A DNA stretch of 64,000 nucleotides from Pseudomonas helleri (GTDB taxonomy: Bacteria > Pseudomonadota > Gammaproteobacteria > Pseudomonadales > Pseudomonadaceae), in contig NZ_WIWC01000003.1 in the NCBI RefSeq assembly GCF_009600315.1, forward strand, positions 1 through 64,000. The letters run 5' to 3'. The translations under genes were made by a program, and so were the position numbers. Position 1 is the first letter of the stretch. Every line of letters begins with the position of its first letter. Shown here piece after piece: positions 1 through 8,502 of the stretch. The notes beneath the pieces were generated by a model. It saw only the letters and a list, made by a program, of their open reading frames with translations, made no database searches and had not been told where the DNA came from.

Positions 1-371
1 AGAAAGCCTTGGCTATGCAATATGATGCTCCTGCGTCAATTCAATAACCGTGTTGCACTCAGCTCCTGCAACCGCCATGTATCGCATTGAAAGAGGGCAT
101 ATCACAACAACTCTAAGCTACATAACCAAGGCGATGGCCATAAGGAGTATTATTTAAATAATGACCATCGTATCTTCAAGCTTCATTCTTCAACCGTTGC
201 CGATTGTCAGTAACATATAAGTTATCAGTGAAAGATCCGTCAAATACGAACACCCCATTAAGGTTGATAATGGTGTAAAAAAGAGGAAGACTACTTTTAA
301 AGTTGATACAGACTACGCATCAACAAACCGCTTTTAGCGATTGAACCCAATCTTGATATCTTCAGTCAGCG
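1..371. other. AT-rich stretch without an intact gene
   Basis: No credible complete gene is visible in these 371 bases. One short plus-strand reading frame (about 26 to 155, no start codon before 77) contains a piece, MYRIERGHITTTLSYITKAM, that loosely resembles the recognition helix and following helix of an XRE/HipB-type HTH. It has a stop codon upstream and ends quickly, so at most it is a decayed remnant. The rest is AT-rich. The downstream gene on the minus strand ends at 372, so this stretch lies beyond its 3' end. Confidence 0.35.
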
Positions 372-2315
372 CTAAAGTGACTCAATGCAATTGCGACCTT
401 TATGCTTCGCGCGATACAAAGCATCATCGGCACGTTTCAAAACATGCTCATTACGATCTCCCGTTCGGAAGGCTGATAGCCCAATTGAAACCGTAATGGT
501 CACCGGCTCGCCTTTGAAGTGGAACGGGCAAGCTTCGATGGCAGCCCGCAGCCTTTCGGCAAGTGCCGTGCCCTCAGCCAGCGCTGTCCTCGGCATTAAC
601 AGCACAAACTCTTCGCCGCCAAACCGGGCAATAAAGTCGCCCGTGCGCAGGTGTTTGCGCAGTTGAGCTGCGATGATTTTAAGCACTTTATCACCGGCCA
701 AATGGCCGTAACCATCATTAATACGCTTGAAATGGTCAAGGTCGAGCATGCCGATCAGCAAAGGGTCGCCATGCACTTGCCACTGGCCAACTTCCAAGGC
801 CAGCCGCTCAGCCCAGGCGGCACGATTAGGCAGACCGGTCAGCGGGTCGACAAGGGCTTTCTTACGCTGTTCTTCAAGGTGGTCGCGATAGCTTTGAGCC
901 TGCTGTTCCATTTGCACCACGCGCTCGGCCAGCCCGTGCAGATGTGCCGCGACCTCTTGTTCGCGCGCGTCACGTTGCTGGCGGTGTTGGTCCAGCGTAC
1001 CCAGTAGTCCCTCAAGACGACTCTCCAGTAGATGCTTGAGGCTCGGCAGGTCGACGGCGTCTTGCATGCTGCTTTGCAACCCGTCGACGTGTTCGCGCAA
1101 TTGCTCATGCAGGTCAGCGGCAGCGCTGCGCCCTTCTGCGTGACCTTCGCTCGCCGCTTGCAGGTTGTTCTGGAAGGCCTCAAGGCGCCCGTTGAGCTGT
1201 TTCAGGTAAGCCTCGAACTCATGCTGGCCACTGTCGGTCACGGCTAGCATCAAAACCGCCAGATCATCGAGAATGGGCAACAATTCGTACCAGTTAAGGC
1301 CTTTTTCGAGACGCGATCGCAAGGCTTGCGCTTGCGGACGGTGGTGCTCAGGCAGTGACAGGTCGCCGAGTAGCCCGAGCAAAGTGGACTCAATATGCAC
1401 CGCAACTGAGCTGTAGGATGGCTCGGGCGATTCTGGCAAGGCATATATGTTATCTGGATCGACAAGCGCCGACGTTTCGATGATTTCGATGGCCGCGATA
1501 TCGATCTGCTTTTCAGGCAGGCTGCTGGCTGCGTCACTGTCCTGCGTATCAAGCGCTCTAGCGTCAATTGGAGCTTGCTCAACACAGGTTTCAGATACAG
1601 GTTTTTCTGGCGCGGCCAACATTGCTTCAGGCGACTGAACGTCTAAAGACGTGGTGCTGTATTCTTCAACAAACGGTTGCTGCCCGTCGTTGACGACCCG
1701 CGAAAGCTCGTCGGGCTCTTTGGTAGCAGAAGGCAGGTATGAAGCGACTTCAACCAATGGAGCAGGATGGGTCGGCGTATTTTCGCTCTCATTACCCCCG
1801 AACAGCCGCTGAAACAACCCTGGTTTGGCGGGCTCAGGTTCATGCGCCTGGCGCGCCAGCACCAAACCTTGCAAGTGGCTGAGTTCGCCAAGCAAGAGGG
1901 GGATTTCGCGCGCTTGAGTTACTCGGCTGTCGAGCTGTTTGGCAAAAGCCTTTAGCGGCTTGCTGACTTCTCGGGGCAGCGGCATGGTTTGCAGTTGGGT
2001 AACCAAGGCAGTGAGTGCGGTGCTGATTTGCTCGACACGGGTTTCGCGACGCTGCTCAGAGTCGAGCACGGCTTTTTCGAGACGTGGCAGCAACGCTGCC
2101 AGCGCAGCGTCCATGTCATCGGTGCGCACGGCTTCGCGCATCTCTTTCATGCACTGGTCGACAGTACGGTCTGTGCCCTCGGCCGCCAGTGTGCTGCGCA
2201 CCAAACCACGGCGCAGTAAGTCGAGACGGGCATCCCAACGCCGTTCAAGCTTTTCTTGTTGCTCGATACTTTTGAGGTACTTTTCTTTCCAGCGCTTGGC
2301 GTCGTCAGCGGTCAT
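372..2315 (-). CDS. dgcH: Diguanylate cyclase (GGDEF), DgcH-like
   Basis: A 647-residue protein that should make cyclic di-GMP from two GTP. The GGDEF domain fills the last ~170 residues: DPLTGLPNR begins it, the active-site signature is GGEEF at residues 566-570, and an RxxD inhibitory I-site (RTGD, 557-560) lies five residues before it, so product inhibition is expected. The first ~470 residues carry no domain I recognise; they are Glu/Gln-rich with coiled-coil stretches and an acidic low-complexity middle. No transmembrane segment or signal peptide is visible, so it is probably cytoplasmic. The start codon overlaps the end of the upstream EEP gene by 4 bp, indicating co-transcription. The order GGDEF-EEP-dsbA-cc4-engB is that of P. 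aeruginosa PA5487-PA5492, where the first gene is dgcH; the symbol rests on that synteny. Confidence 0.88.
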   Translation of the reverse strand: MTADDAKRWKEKYLKSIEQQEKLERRWDARLDLLRRGLVRSTLAAEGTDRTVDQCMKEMREAVRTDDMDAALAALLPRLEKAVLDSEQRRETRVEQISTALTALVTQLQTMPLPREVSKPLKAFAKQLDSRVTQAREIPLLLGELSHLQGLVLARQAHEPEPAKPGLFQRLFGGNESENTPTHPAPLVEVASYLPSATKEPDELSRVVNDGQQPFVEEYSTTSLDVQSPEAMLAAPEKPVSETCVEQAPIDARALDTQDSDAASSLPEKQIDIAAIEIIETSALVDPDNIYALPESPEPSYSSVAVHIESTLLGLLGDLSLPEHHRPQAQALRSRLEKGLNWYELLPILDDLAVLMLAVTDSGQHEFEAYLKQLNGRLEAFQNNLQAASEGHAEGRSAAADLHEQLREHVDGLQSSMQDAVDLPSLKHLLESRLEGLLGTLDQHRQQRDAREQEVAAHLHGLAERVVQMEQQAQSYRDHLEEQRKKALVDPLTGLPNRAAWAERLALEVGQWQVHGDPLLIGMLDLDHFKRINDGYGHLAGDKVLKIIAAQLRKHLRTGDFIARFGGEEFVLLMPRTALAEGTALAERLRAAIEACPFHFKGEPVTITVSIGLSAFRTGDRNEHVLKRADDALYRAKHKGRNCIESL

Positions 2316-3190
2316 GCAAGGGGCTCATTGCCGGTCGGGCTTACCACCGGCAACGAATCGACGCCCACAGTACCGGGCAAACGAATTTCAACCGCCACAG
2401 GCAGATGGTCAGAAATGGGTTGATCCAATACCTGCACGCGCTCAAGCGTCAGACTGGGGCTGAGCAAAATATGGTCAAGACAGCGTTGTGGGCGCCAACT
2501 GGGGAAGGTGGCCTGCAGTTGCGGCGCCAGCAAACCAAGGTCGCGCAAAGGAGATGTTTGTAACAGGTCTGCGGCATGGGTATTCATATCGCCCATCAGC
2601 ACCTGATGTTGATAGCCGCTCACCAGCTCGCGAATATAGGCCAATTGCAGCGTTCGGGTTTTGGTACCCAGCGCCAAGTGCATGATCACCACGGCCAACG
2701 CATCCGCACCTTCACCAAAGCGGACCAGAATGGCACCACGACCCGCAGGGCCGGGCAGGGGATGATCCTCAATCGCTGAAGGACGCAGCCGGCTGAGCAT
2801 GCCATTGCTGTGTTGGGCCAAGCGACCGAGGTTGCGATTGAGTTGTTGATACCAGTAGGGGAACTCGCCTTGTTGGGCAAGGTACTTCACCTGATTGACG
2901 TAGCCAGATCGATGGCTGCCGCCATCCGCTTCTTGCAATGCCACCAGATCGAAGTCACTCAGTAAGTCACCGATTTTATCCAGATTACTGGCCCGCCCTT
3001 TGTGTGGCAGCACGTGCTGCCAACTGCGAGTCAGATAATGGCGGTAACTTTGCGTGCTGTTACCGACCTGAATATTGAAACTGAGTAACCGTAAACGTCG
3101 ATCATCCGGCAACCCGTAGGTCGACAGATGATCCTCATTGACCTGCGCATCATGCAGGCCAACGATTCGTTCGTTTTTCCAGCGTCGCAT
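2312..3190 (-). CDS. Endonuclease/exonuclease/phosphatase family protein
   Basis: 292 residues with the complete EEP (DNase I-like) fold signature: LLSFNIQVG near the start for the metal-binding Asn, LVALQEAD with the metal-ligand Glu, VLMGDMNTH with the Asp/Asn pair, and the C-terminal CLDHILLS and SDHLPV motifs with the catalytic His. The family hydrolyses phosphodiester bonds in nucleic acids, phospholipids or inositol phosphates; the substrate here cannot be told from sequence. No signal peptide is evident. It overlaps the diguanylate cyclase by 4 bp and lies 15 bp after dsbA, so dsbA, this gene and the cyclase may form one transcript. Its link to c-di-GMP or envelope redox is unknown. 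Confidence 0.88.
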   Translation of the reverse strand: MRRWKNERIVGLHDAQVNEDHLSTYGLPDDRRLRLLSFNIQVGNSTQSYRHYLTRSWQHVLPHKGRASNLDKIGDLLSDFDLVALQEADGGSHRSGYVNQVKYLAQQGEFPYWYQQLNRNLGRLAQHSNGMLSRLRPSAIEDHPLPGPAGRGAILVRFGEGADALAVVIMHLALGTKTRTLQLAYIRELVSGYQHQVLMGDMNTHAADLLQTSPLRDLGLLAPQLQATFPSWRPQRCLDHILLSPSLTLERVQVLDQPISDHLPVAVEIRLPGTVGVDSLPVVSPTGNEPLA

Positions 3191-3205
3191 AGAGGAGGGC
3201 GCCGC

Positions 3206-3853
3206 TTAATTTTTAGCCGTTTTGGCTGCGCGTTCTTTGGCGATCAACTGATCAGCAACGTTCAGCGCCTGCTCAGGACCGCCTGCCGTACCGAGGTCAA
3301 AGCGGTATTTGCCGTCAACAATCATGGTTGGCACACCAGAAATCTCATATTTTTTGGCGAGATCTTTGGCTTTGGCAATCTTGCCTTTGATCGCGAACGA
3401 GTCGAAGGTCTGCAGGAATTTTGCTTTATCAACGCCCTGAGTGGCCAGGAAATCAGCCATTTCGTCCTTGTCGGTCAGACGCTTGCCTTCTTTCTGGATG
3501 GCGTTGAAAACCGCCGCATGGACCTTGTGCTCAACACCCATGGCTTCAAGGGTCAGGAACATTTGACCGTGTGCATCCCACGGGCCACCAAACATGGCGG
3601 GCAGGCGGACGAAATTCACATCGGAAGGAAGCTTCTCAGCCCAAGGGTTAACCACGGGTTCAAACGCGTAACAGTGCGGGCAGCCATACCAGAACAGCTC
3701 AACCACTTCGATTTTGCCAGGCACGGCTACGGATACAGGGTTGCTCAACTCATAGTATGTTTTACCCGCTTCGAGCGGTACATCAGCAGCTTGAGCGGTC
3801 ATGCCAAACAGGCTGGCACTGACGAGAGCGGCGCTGAGAATCAGGTTACGCAT
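3206..3853 (-). CDS. dsbA: Thiol:disulfide interchange protein DsbA
   Basis: A 215-residue periplasmic oxidase that introduces disulfide bonds into exported proteins. Residues 1-22 form a signal peptide ending in AQA. The thioredoxin-like domain carries the CPHC active site (residues 58-61, context FWYGCPHCYAFEP) and the cis-proline loop SGVPTMIV. The length is typical for Pseudomonas DsbA, and the start is supported by a GGAG ribosome site a few bases upstream. It sits between the cytochrome c4 gene and the EEP gene, as in PA5489; disulfide formation and c-type cytochrome maturation are functionally related in the periplasm. Confidence 0.96.
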   Translation of the reverse strand: MRNLILSAALVSASLFGMTAQAADVPLEAGKTYYELSNPVSVAVPGKIEVVELFWYGCPHCYAFEPVVNPWAEKLPSDVNFVRLPAMFGGPWDAHGQMFLTLEAMGVEHKVHAAVFNAIQKEGKRLTDKDEMADFLATQGVDKAKFLQTFDSFAIKGKIAKAKDLAKKYEISGVPTMIVDGKYRFDLGTAGGPEQALNVADQLIAKERAAKTAKN

Positions 3854-3947
3854 GCTTTACTCCTGGACATAGTGAGGGCGCTTCAACGTGACCTGTCTGA
3901 CAGGCCTGTTGCAACTTGTGGTCGGTAGTGTAGCGGTAGATGCTACG

Positions 3948-3975
3948 AAAAAGGGCAGCCTAGGCTGCCCTTTCA
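3948..3975 (-). terminator. Rho-independent terminator after cytochrome c4
   Basis: An 11-bp perfect stem (AAGGGCAGCC paired with GGCTGCCCTT, almost no loop) is followed on the minus strand by a run of T. It lies about 75 bp beyond the cytochrome c4 stop codon and separates that gene from dsbA, which therefore probably has its own promoter in 3854-3945. Confidence 0.75.
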
Positions 3976-4051
3976 GGTTCACAGTCATACATTAAACGAT
4001 CGTTAACGTCGCCAAAAGCACCGTCTTTGGGCGCTGACGACCGCTCAAGTG

Positions 4052-4672
4052 TCAGTGCAGGCCTTGAATGTAACTGGCCAGCGCCTTGATGTCCTTGTTA
4101 CTCAGCTTGGCCGAAATGCTGCGCATGGTCATGGTGTCGCCATCATTGGTGCGGTCGCCTTCGCGGAAGCCGATCAGCTGTTTCTCGATGTAATCGGCGT
4201 GTTGACCTCCCAGATGCGGGAAACCGGCTGCGGCATTGCCCACTCCATCAGGTGAATGGCAACCGGTGCAGGCTGGCAGGCCTTTGCTCAAGTCCCCCCC
4301 ACGGAACAACGCTTGACCACGGGCGACCAGTGCCGGGTCAGCCGCGCCAACGGTATTTTTCTGTTGCGCGTAGTAAGCGGCAATATCCGCGAGGTCCTGA
4401 TCGCTCAGGTTGGTCAATTGGCCGGTCATTTCCAATACTTGGCGTTTGCCGTCCTTGATATCCGTCAACTGCTTGAGCAAGTAGCGCTCACCTTGCCCGG
4501 CCAGTTTCGGAAAGTTAGGGGCCGCGCTATTGCCGTTCGGGCCATGACACGCAGCACATACAGCGGTTTTTGCCTGACCGGCCGTTGCATCGCCCACGAC
4601 AGCGGAGCCCGCCGCCTGCGCCATCCCGGTAACGCCCAATGTCAACAGCAGACTCACGAATAATTTGTTCAT
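4052..4672 (-). CDS. cc4: Cytochrome c4, dihaem
   Basis: 206 residues, the usual size of cytochrome c4, a periplasmic or membrane-associated dihaem electron carrier that passes electrons from the bc1 complex towards terminal oxidases. A signal peptide covers residues 1-20 (ends AQA). Two haem-binding sites are visible, CAACH at 39-43 and CTGCH in the second half, and each domain has a downstream Met ligand region (LEMTGQL and MTMRSIS). The two domains are the expected tandem duplication. It is divergent from engB across a 463-bp region, as in P. aeruginosa PA5490. Confidence 0.95.
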   Translation of the reverse strand: MNKLFVSLLLTLGVTGMAQAAGSAVVGDATAGQAKTAVCAACHGPNGNSAAPNFPKLAGQGERYLLKQLTDIKDGKRQVLEMTGQLTNLSDQDLADIAAYYAQQKNTVGAADPALVARGQALFRGGDLSKGLPACTGCHSPDGVGNAAAGFPHLGGQHADYIEKQLIGFREGDRTNDGDTMTMRSISAKLSNKDIKALASYIQGLH

Positions 4673-5135
4673 CAGCTAATCCAACTACGGCTAAGGGTTA
4701 AAGAGTTGTGGCCGGGCTTACTCCGTCATCCAGAGGATGAATCTTCGGTAATCCTCGGCACAGCAGTCCATGCACACACTTCACGCGGCGGCATCGCCTT
4801 GAAACCCTGAGTCACGCGCTGTAACAGCGTCTGTATACCGTGCTTGAGCAGGGCGTTCGCCGGTTAAAGGGCTACAGGCAGACCTGCATGGCAGACAATT
4901 TAACGCGGTTGAACACGGTCTCTGATTCCGGTGTAGCCTCAATGCTGACAAATGGCATCAAGACACGGGGAGCTGGCTGCGTTCTAATGCGCAACCTGGT
5001 TTTTGCTTCCGCGTACTTCATCCTGCGCTGGGACAAAGCACACACAAAATCTGCGGCATTATATACTGGCGCTACTGAAACGGAAACGACACGCTCGCCG
5101 CGTCCCTTCCTGACGCCGCTCACATCGGAAATCCC
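4673..5135. other. Divergent intergenic region cc4 / engB
   Basis: 463 bases without a supportable gene. A plus-strand open frame at 4840-5289 runs through it into engB out of frame; it has no domain, no good ribosome site, and is rejected. P. aeruginosa has an additional small cytochrome gene (PA5491) between cc4 and engB; I see no CXXCH-encoding frame here. The region must hold the promoters for both divergent genes, but I cannot place them. Confidence 0.5.
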
Positions 5136-5789
5136 ATGCAACTCAAGAACCCCATTCTCGGCCTGTGCCAACAGGCTACCTTTATGCTCAGCGCTGCCAA
5201 AGTGGAGCAATGCCCTGACGACGAAGGCTATGAAGTCGCTTTTGCCGGGCGCTCTAACGCCGGCAAGTCCAGCGCACTCAACACTTTGACGCACGCCAGC
5301 CTGGCCCGCACTTCGAAAACACCGGGCCGTACTCAGTTGCTGAACTTCTTCAAACTGGACGAAGAACGCCGTCTGGTCGACTTGCCGGGCTACGGTTACG
5401 CCAAGGTGCCGATCCCGTTGAAGCTGCACTGGCAGCGTCACCTTGAAGCCTATTTCGGCAGCCGCGAAAGCCTTAAAGGCGTGATTTTGATGATGGATAT
5501 CCGTCATCCAATGACCGATTTCGACCTGCTGATGCTCGACTGGACAGTTTCGAGCGGCATGCCGATGCATATTTTGCTGACCAAAGCCGACAAACTGACG
5601 TACGGCGCGGCAAAAAATACACTGCTCAAAATTCAGTCTGATATACGCAAACAGTGGGGCGACGCAGTCACCATCCAGTTGTTCTCCACACCTAAGCGCA
5701 TGGGCCTTGAAGAGGCTTACACCGTGCTGGCGCGCTGGATGGAGCTGCCCAACAAGGGCGAAGAGCTGATTGAAGAGACGGCAGAGTAA
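5136..5789 (+). CDS. engB: Ribosome biogenesis GTPase YihA/EngB
   Basis: 217 residues, a cytoplasmic TrmE-Era-EngA-EngB-family GTPase needed for assembly of the 50S ribosomal subunit. All G motifs are present: G1 GRSNAGKSS near residue 38, G2 around TPGRTQ, G3 DLPGYG, and G4 TKAD. Flanking context (cc4 divergent upstream, an ErsA-like sRNA antiparallel downstream) matches Pseudomonas. In other pseudomonads polA lies just beyond; here it is replaced by rpiA. Confidence 0.96.
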   Translation: MQLKNPILGLCQQATFMLSAAKVEQCPDDEGYEVAFAGRSNAGKSSALNTLTHASLARTSKTPGRTQLLNFFKLDEERRLVDLPGYGYAKVPIPLKLHWQRHLEAYFGSRESLKGVILMMDIRHPMTDFDLLMLDWTVSSGMPMHILLTKADKLTYGAAKNTLLKIQSDIRKQWGDAVTIQLFSTPKRMGLEEAYTVLARWMELPNKGEELIEETAE

Positions 5790-5801
5790 GCAATTTCAGG
5801 C

Positions 5802-5933
5802 AAAAAAAACCCCGGACTTCGTATTGGGGGGAGAAGTTCGGGGTTCAAGCGCTGGAACGTTAGGGGCTGTTCCAGCAATCTGCCAACACTTAACACAACA
5901 TCAGGAGCATTGAAGGGCTTTAGCAGCCATTCA
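5802..5933 (-). ncRNA. ersA: ErsA small regulatory RNA (Spot 42-locus sRNA)
   Basis: Identified by position, size, structure and promoter. It lies immediately 3' of engB, the locus of ErsA in P. aeruginosa (and of Spot 42 in enterobacteria). Read on the minus strand, a predicted start near 5932-5933 and an end in the T run at 5802-5809 give about 131 nt; P. aeruginosa ErsA is about 132 nt. The 3' end is a strong terminator hairpin (stem AACCCCG..CGGGGTT, one A-C mismatch) with a C-rich loop, UCCCCCC, suited to pairing with ribosome sites. A second hairpin, GCTGGAAC/GTTCCAGC (5851-5876), precedes it. In P. aeruginosa ErsA is an Hfq-dependent, envelope-stress-induced sRNA acting on algC and oprD mRNAs. 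Exact ends are inferred. Confidence 0.85.
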
Positions 5934-5938
5934 AAAAA

Positions 5939-5966
5939 TCTGAGTCGTGTTTGGCAGATTTAGTTC
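5939..5966 (-). promoter_or_regulatory. AlgU (sigma-22)-type promoter of ersA
   Basis: On the minus strand, GAACTA (5961-5966) and TCAGA (5939-5943) are separated by exactly 17 bases. The AlgU/RpoE-class consensus is GAACTT, 16-17 bases, TCTGA, so each box differs at about one position. It is placed to start transcription at about 5932, giving the expected ErsA length. It lies within 50 bp of the rpiA stop codon, so read-through from rpiA is also possible. Confidence 0.75.
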
Positions 5967-6011
5967 CTTGGGACTGAAATAATTTCGCATCCAAGGTGAA
6001 ATCGCTGCTTG

Positions 6012-6683
6012 TTACTTGCTGAGGGTTTTGACGCCCTCAGGTGTGCCCAGCAGCAGCAAATCAGCAGGGCGGGCCGCAAACAGCCCGTTGGTGACAACCC
6101 CCACAATATTGTTGATTTGACGTTCCAGCTCCACCGGGTTGGTGATCTGCATGTTGAACACGTCGATGATGATATTACCGTTGTCTGTCACTACGCCTTC
6201 ACGGTAAACCGGGTCACCGCCCAACTTGACCAGCTCACGGGCCACGTGACTGCGGGCCATGGGAATCACTTCTACCGGCAACGGGAAAGCGCCCAAAACA
6301 GGCACCAGCTTGCTGGCATCCGCGATGCAGATAAATGTCTTTGCCACCGCCGCAACGATCTTCTCGCGGGTCAGAGCAGCGCCCCCGCCTTTGATCAAAT
6401 TCAGCTGTTCGTCGCTTTCATCGGCGCCATCAACGTAAAACTCCAGGTCACTCACGGTATTCAATTCGTAGACGGGAATGCCGTGGCCTTTGAGACGTGC
6501 AGCGGTCGCTTCAGAGCTGGCCACGGCGCCGTCGAAGGCACCTTTGTGCAACGCCAGCGCGTCGATGAAGCAGTTGGCCGTGGAGCCGGTACCGACACCA
6601 ACGATGCTCTTGTCATCCAGTTTTGGAAGGATGAAGTCGACAGCAGCCTGGGCAACGGCCTGCTTGAGTTGATCTTGAGTCAT
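6012..6683 (-). CDS. rpiA: Ribose-5-phosphate isomerase A
   Basis: 223 residues, interconverting ribose-5-phosphate and ribulose-5-phosphate in the non-oxidative pentose phosphate pathway. Motifs are [16 protein letters not shown] near residue 30 (phosphate-binding loop), the [26 protein letters not shown] catalytic region given here only by its ends (VDGADE to KGGGAA) and the C-terminal GVVTNGLFA. The frame is open to 6722, but the start at 6683 (MTQDQLKQ) gives the family's usual length. In other pseudomonads rpiA is beside ilvA, not engB/ersA; neither ilvA nor polA is here, so this is a rearranged junction. Confidence 0.95.
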   Translation of the reverse strand: MTQDQLKQAVAQAAVDFILPKLDDKSIVGVGTGSTANCFIDALALHKGAFDGAVASSEATAARLKGHGIPVYELNTVSDLEFYVDGADESDEQLNLIKGGGAALTREKIVAAVAKTFICIADASKLVPVLGAFPLPVEVIPMARSHVARELVKLGGDPVYREGVVTDNGNIIIDVFNMQITNPVELERQINNIVGVVTNGLFAARPADLLLLGTPEGVKTLSK

Positions 6684-6870
6684 ACGGGCTCCGGAACGGG
6701 ACTGAAAACAGAAAGCACGCATTATACGGTGATGTGCACCGGATCGAACGCCCCAATGGGTGCTGTTTGGCAGTTATCCACAGAACCCGTGAAAGCGTAC
6801 GGGTGATGCTATTCCCCATCGATGAAGGATGAATTACTAGCAACAAATGACTTTTTGGTTATTAACAAAT

Positions 6871-6883
6871 AGCTTCTTATTCC
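6871..6883 (-). promoter_or_regulatory. Putative sulfur-regulon operator, inverted copy
   Basis: The 13-base sequence AGCTTCTTATTCC is the exact reverse complement of a stretch upstream of metQ (8503-8515), whose extended form recurs before ssuE (48785). It lies about 70 bp before the hydrolase gene and just upstream of a plausible -10 box, TATACT (6907-6912). A CysB-type site is a reasonable guess, but the binding protein is inferred. Confidence 0.45.
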
Positions 6884-6949
6884 TTAGCGAATCTAAAAAG
6901 CGTCCCTATACTGACTCGGTAACACACCTACAGCAGGAGGCGCACCCCC

Positions 6950-7531
6950 ATGGGAAACGAGTCGATTCGCTATTTGATAGTGCCGGGCTGGCAAGGTTCG
7001 TCTGACGATCATTGGCAGACCCACTGGCAAAACAGCTTGCCGAACAGTGCCCGTGTGGAGCAGGCCGACTGGCTGACGCCGCGCCTTGAAGACTGGGTTG
7101 CAGCACTCGCCGAGGCCATCGCCTGCGACGATACACCGGTCATCTTGATTGCCCATAGCTTGGGCTGCATCACCGTCGCGCATTGGGCCCAGCGTGCGCC
7201 TGCCAGCCAGCTCAGACAGGTGCGCGGGTCTTTACTGGTCGCCCCAGCCGATGTCGAACGACCCGCCTGCGCCCCGGCCTTGCGTAACTTTGCACCGATC
7301 CCTGCTCAGCGTTTGCCGTTCCCTAGTCAGATTGTCAGCTCAGACAATGACGCAGCGGTCAGCGCCACCCGGGCAATGGACTTCGCTCAGCAATGGGGCG
7401 CCAAGATCGGAATTATCAGCGGTGCCGGTCATATCAACGTCAAATCCGGGCATCAACGCTGGGAGCAAGGGTTCGCTTACCTCTATCACCTGCAAACCCG
7501 CATCGAGCACGACGCCCTGCGCCGCGCGTAA
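6950..7531 (+). CDS. RBBP9/YdeN-family alpha/beta serine hydrolase
   Basis: 193 residues forming a minimal alpha/beta hydrolase. The oxyanion region is VPGWQGSSDDHWQ near the N-terminus, the nucleophile elbow is AHSLG (residues ~67-71, Ser nucleophile), an Asp lies in SSDNDAAV, and the catalytic His in GAGHIN. No signal peptide. The family's substrates are poorly known. The start has an excellent AGGAGG site. It is followed after 49 bp by the AAA+ activator-like gene and then metQ, and the shared upstream element suggests a sulfur-starvation operon. The substrate might be a sulfur-containing ester, which is speculation. Confidence 0.85.
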   Translation: MGNESIRYLIVPGWQGSSDDHWQTHWQNSLPNSARVEQADWLTPRLEDWVAALAEAIACDDTPVILIAHSLGCITVAHWAQRAPASQLRQVRGSLLVAPADVERPACAPALRNFAPIPAQRLPFPSQIVSSDNDAAVSATRAMDFAQQWGAKIGIISGAGHINVKSGHQRWEQGFAYLYHLQTRIEHDALRRA

Positions 7532-7580
7532 TTTTTAGTAACGCCCGCGCCCACCCCCCGGCGGCGGGCGGGAGCCTGTC

Positions 7581-8477
7581 ATGAGCCTGCACGAAACCTT
7601 TGGCCAGCCGTTGCTGACCTTTCCCGACGCTGAAAAAAGCCCACTAAGCATCCGCGCCAAGGCACTGGTGTTTGTCGACCCGCGCTCGCGTCAGTTGCGC
7701 GACGACCTGGAGCGTTTAGCCCCGCGAGCGCTGCCCGTTTTGATACGCGGAGAAACCGGCAGCGGCAAGGAACTGCTCGCCCGTCACATTCACCGTGCCA
7801 GCGACCGTACAGGTCTGTTTGTGTCAGTGAACTGCGGGGCAATCAGCCCAACTTACGCCGACGCGGAGCTGTTCGGCTACGCCCCCGGCGCGCACACCAG
7901 TTCGGCCAGCAGCCGCGCCGGGTGGTTCGGCTCCGCCAATGGCGGCACCTTGTACCTGGATGAAATCGGCGATTTGCCACAGGCCATTCAGGTCAAACTG
8001 CTGGCCGCGCTTGAAACCCATGAAGTAACGCGGGTAGGGGCCCACCTCCCCAACCCGGTGGATGTACGTCTGGTGGCCGCTACCAGCATTGATCTGGCAC
8101 AAGCAGTAAAGGCCGGCAAGTTCCACGAGCGGTTGTACCACTACCTCAGTGAAGGCCGCCTTGACTTGCCGGCTTTACGTGAGCGGGTGGGCGATATTAT
8201 GTCGTTGGCCGAATACTTTTTAGGTATCTACAGCCAGCGTTTGAATCTGCCGGTGCCGTTTATCAGTGACAGCGCGCAACGCGTACTGGAGCGCCATAGT
8301 TGGCCGGGTAATACCCGGGAGCTGGAGAATGTGATTCATTTTGCGTTGCTGGTGAGCACGGGCGATGAGATTTTGCCGGAGCATTTAAATCTGCCTGATT
8401 CACTCAGCCAGATTGAGGCCTTCGTCCAAGGTGCGACGGCGCAGGAATTGGCGGCTCTAAAAAAATTGCTGGCTTAA
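7581..8477 (+). CDS. Degenerate sigma54-activator-like AAA+ protein
   Basis: 298 residues that align along the whole length with the AAA+ domain of sigma54 enhancer-binding proteins. Walker A (GETGSGKE, 57-64) and Walker B (LYLDEIGD, 124-131) are intact, as is WPGNTREL (241-248). Several mechanistic residues are not: the sigma54-contacting GAFTGA loop reads GAHTSS (103-108), the sensor I Asn is Ser169 (AATSID), and the two arginine-finger positions (R162 and R168 of PspF) are His182 and Tyr188. There is no N-terminal sensory domain and no Fis-type HTH after residue ~275. Annotation pipelines would call it a sigma54-interacting regulator, but it may bind and hydrolyse ATP without activating sigma54. 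It lies between the hydrolase and metQ. Confidence 0.82.
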   Translation: MSLHETFGQPLLTFPDAEKSPLSIRAKALVFVDPRSRQLRDDLERLAPRALPVLIRGETGSGKELLARHIHRASDRTGLFVSVNCGAISPTYADAELFGYAPGAHTSSASSRAGWFGSANGGTLYLDEIGDLPQAIQVKLLAALETHEVTRVGAHLPNPVDVRLVAATSIDLAQAVKAGKFHERLYHYLSEGRLDLPALRERVGDIMSLAEYFLGIYSQRLNLPVPFISDSAQRVLERHSWPGNTRELENVIHFALLVSTGDEILPEHLNLPDSLSQIEAFVQGATAQELAALKKLLA

Positions 8478-8502
8478 GCCTCAAAAGGCAAGTGAACAAA
8501 AT

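Noticed and set aside
26-155. Possible XRE/HipB HTH gene at the window start
   Set aside because: Only a weak match to two helices, an upstream in-frame stop and an early stop; kept only as a remark on a possible remnant.
4840-5289. Plus-strand open frame of 149 codons before and into engB
   Set aside because: It overlaps the clear engB gene in another frame, has no recognisable domain and a poor ribosome site.
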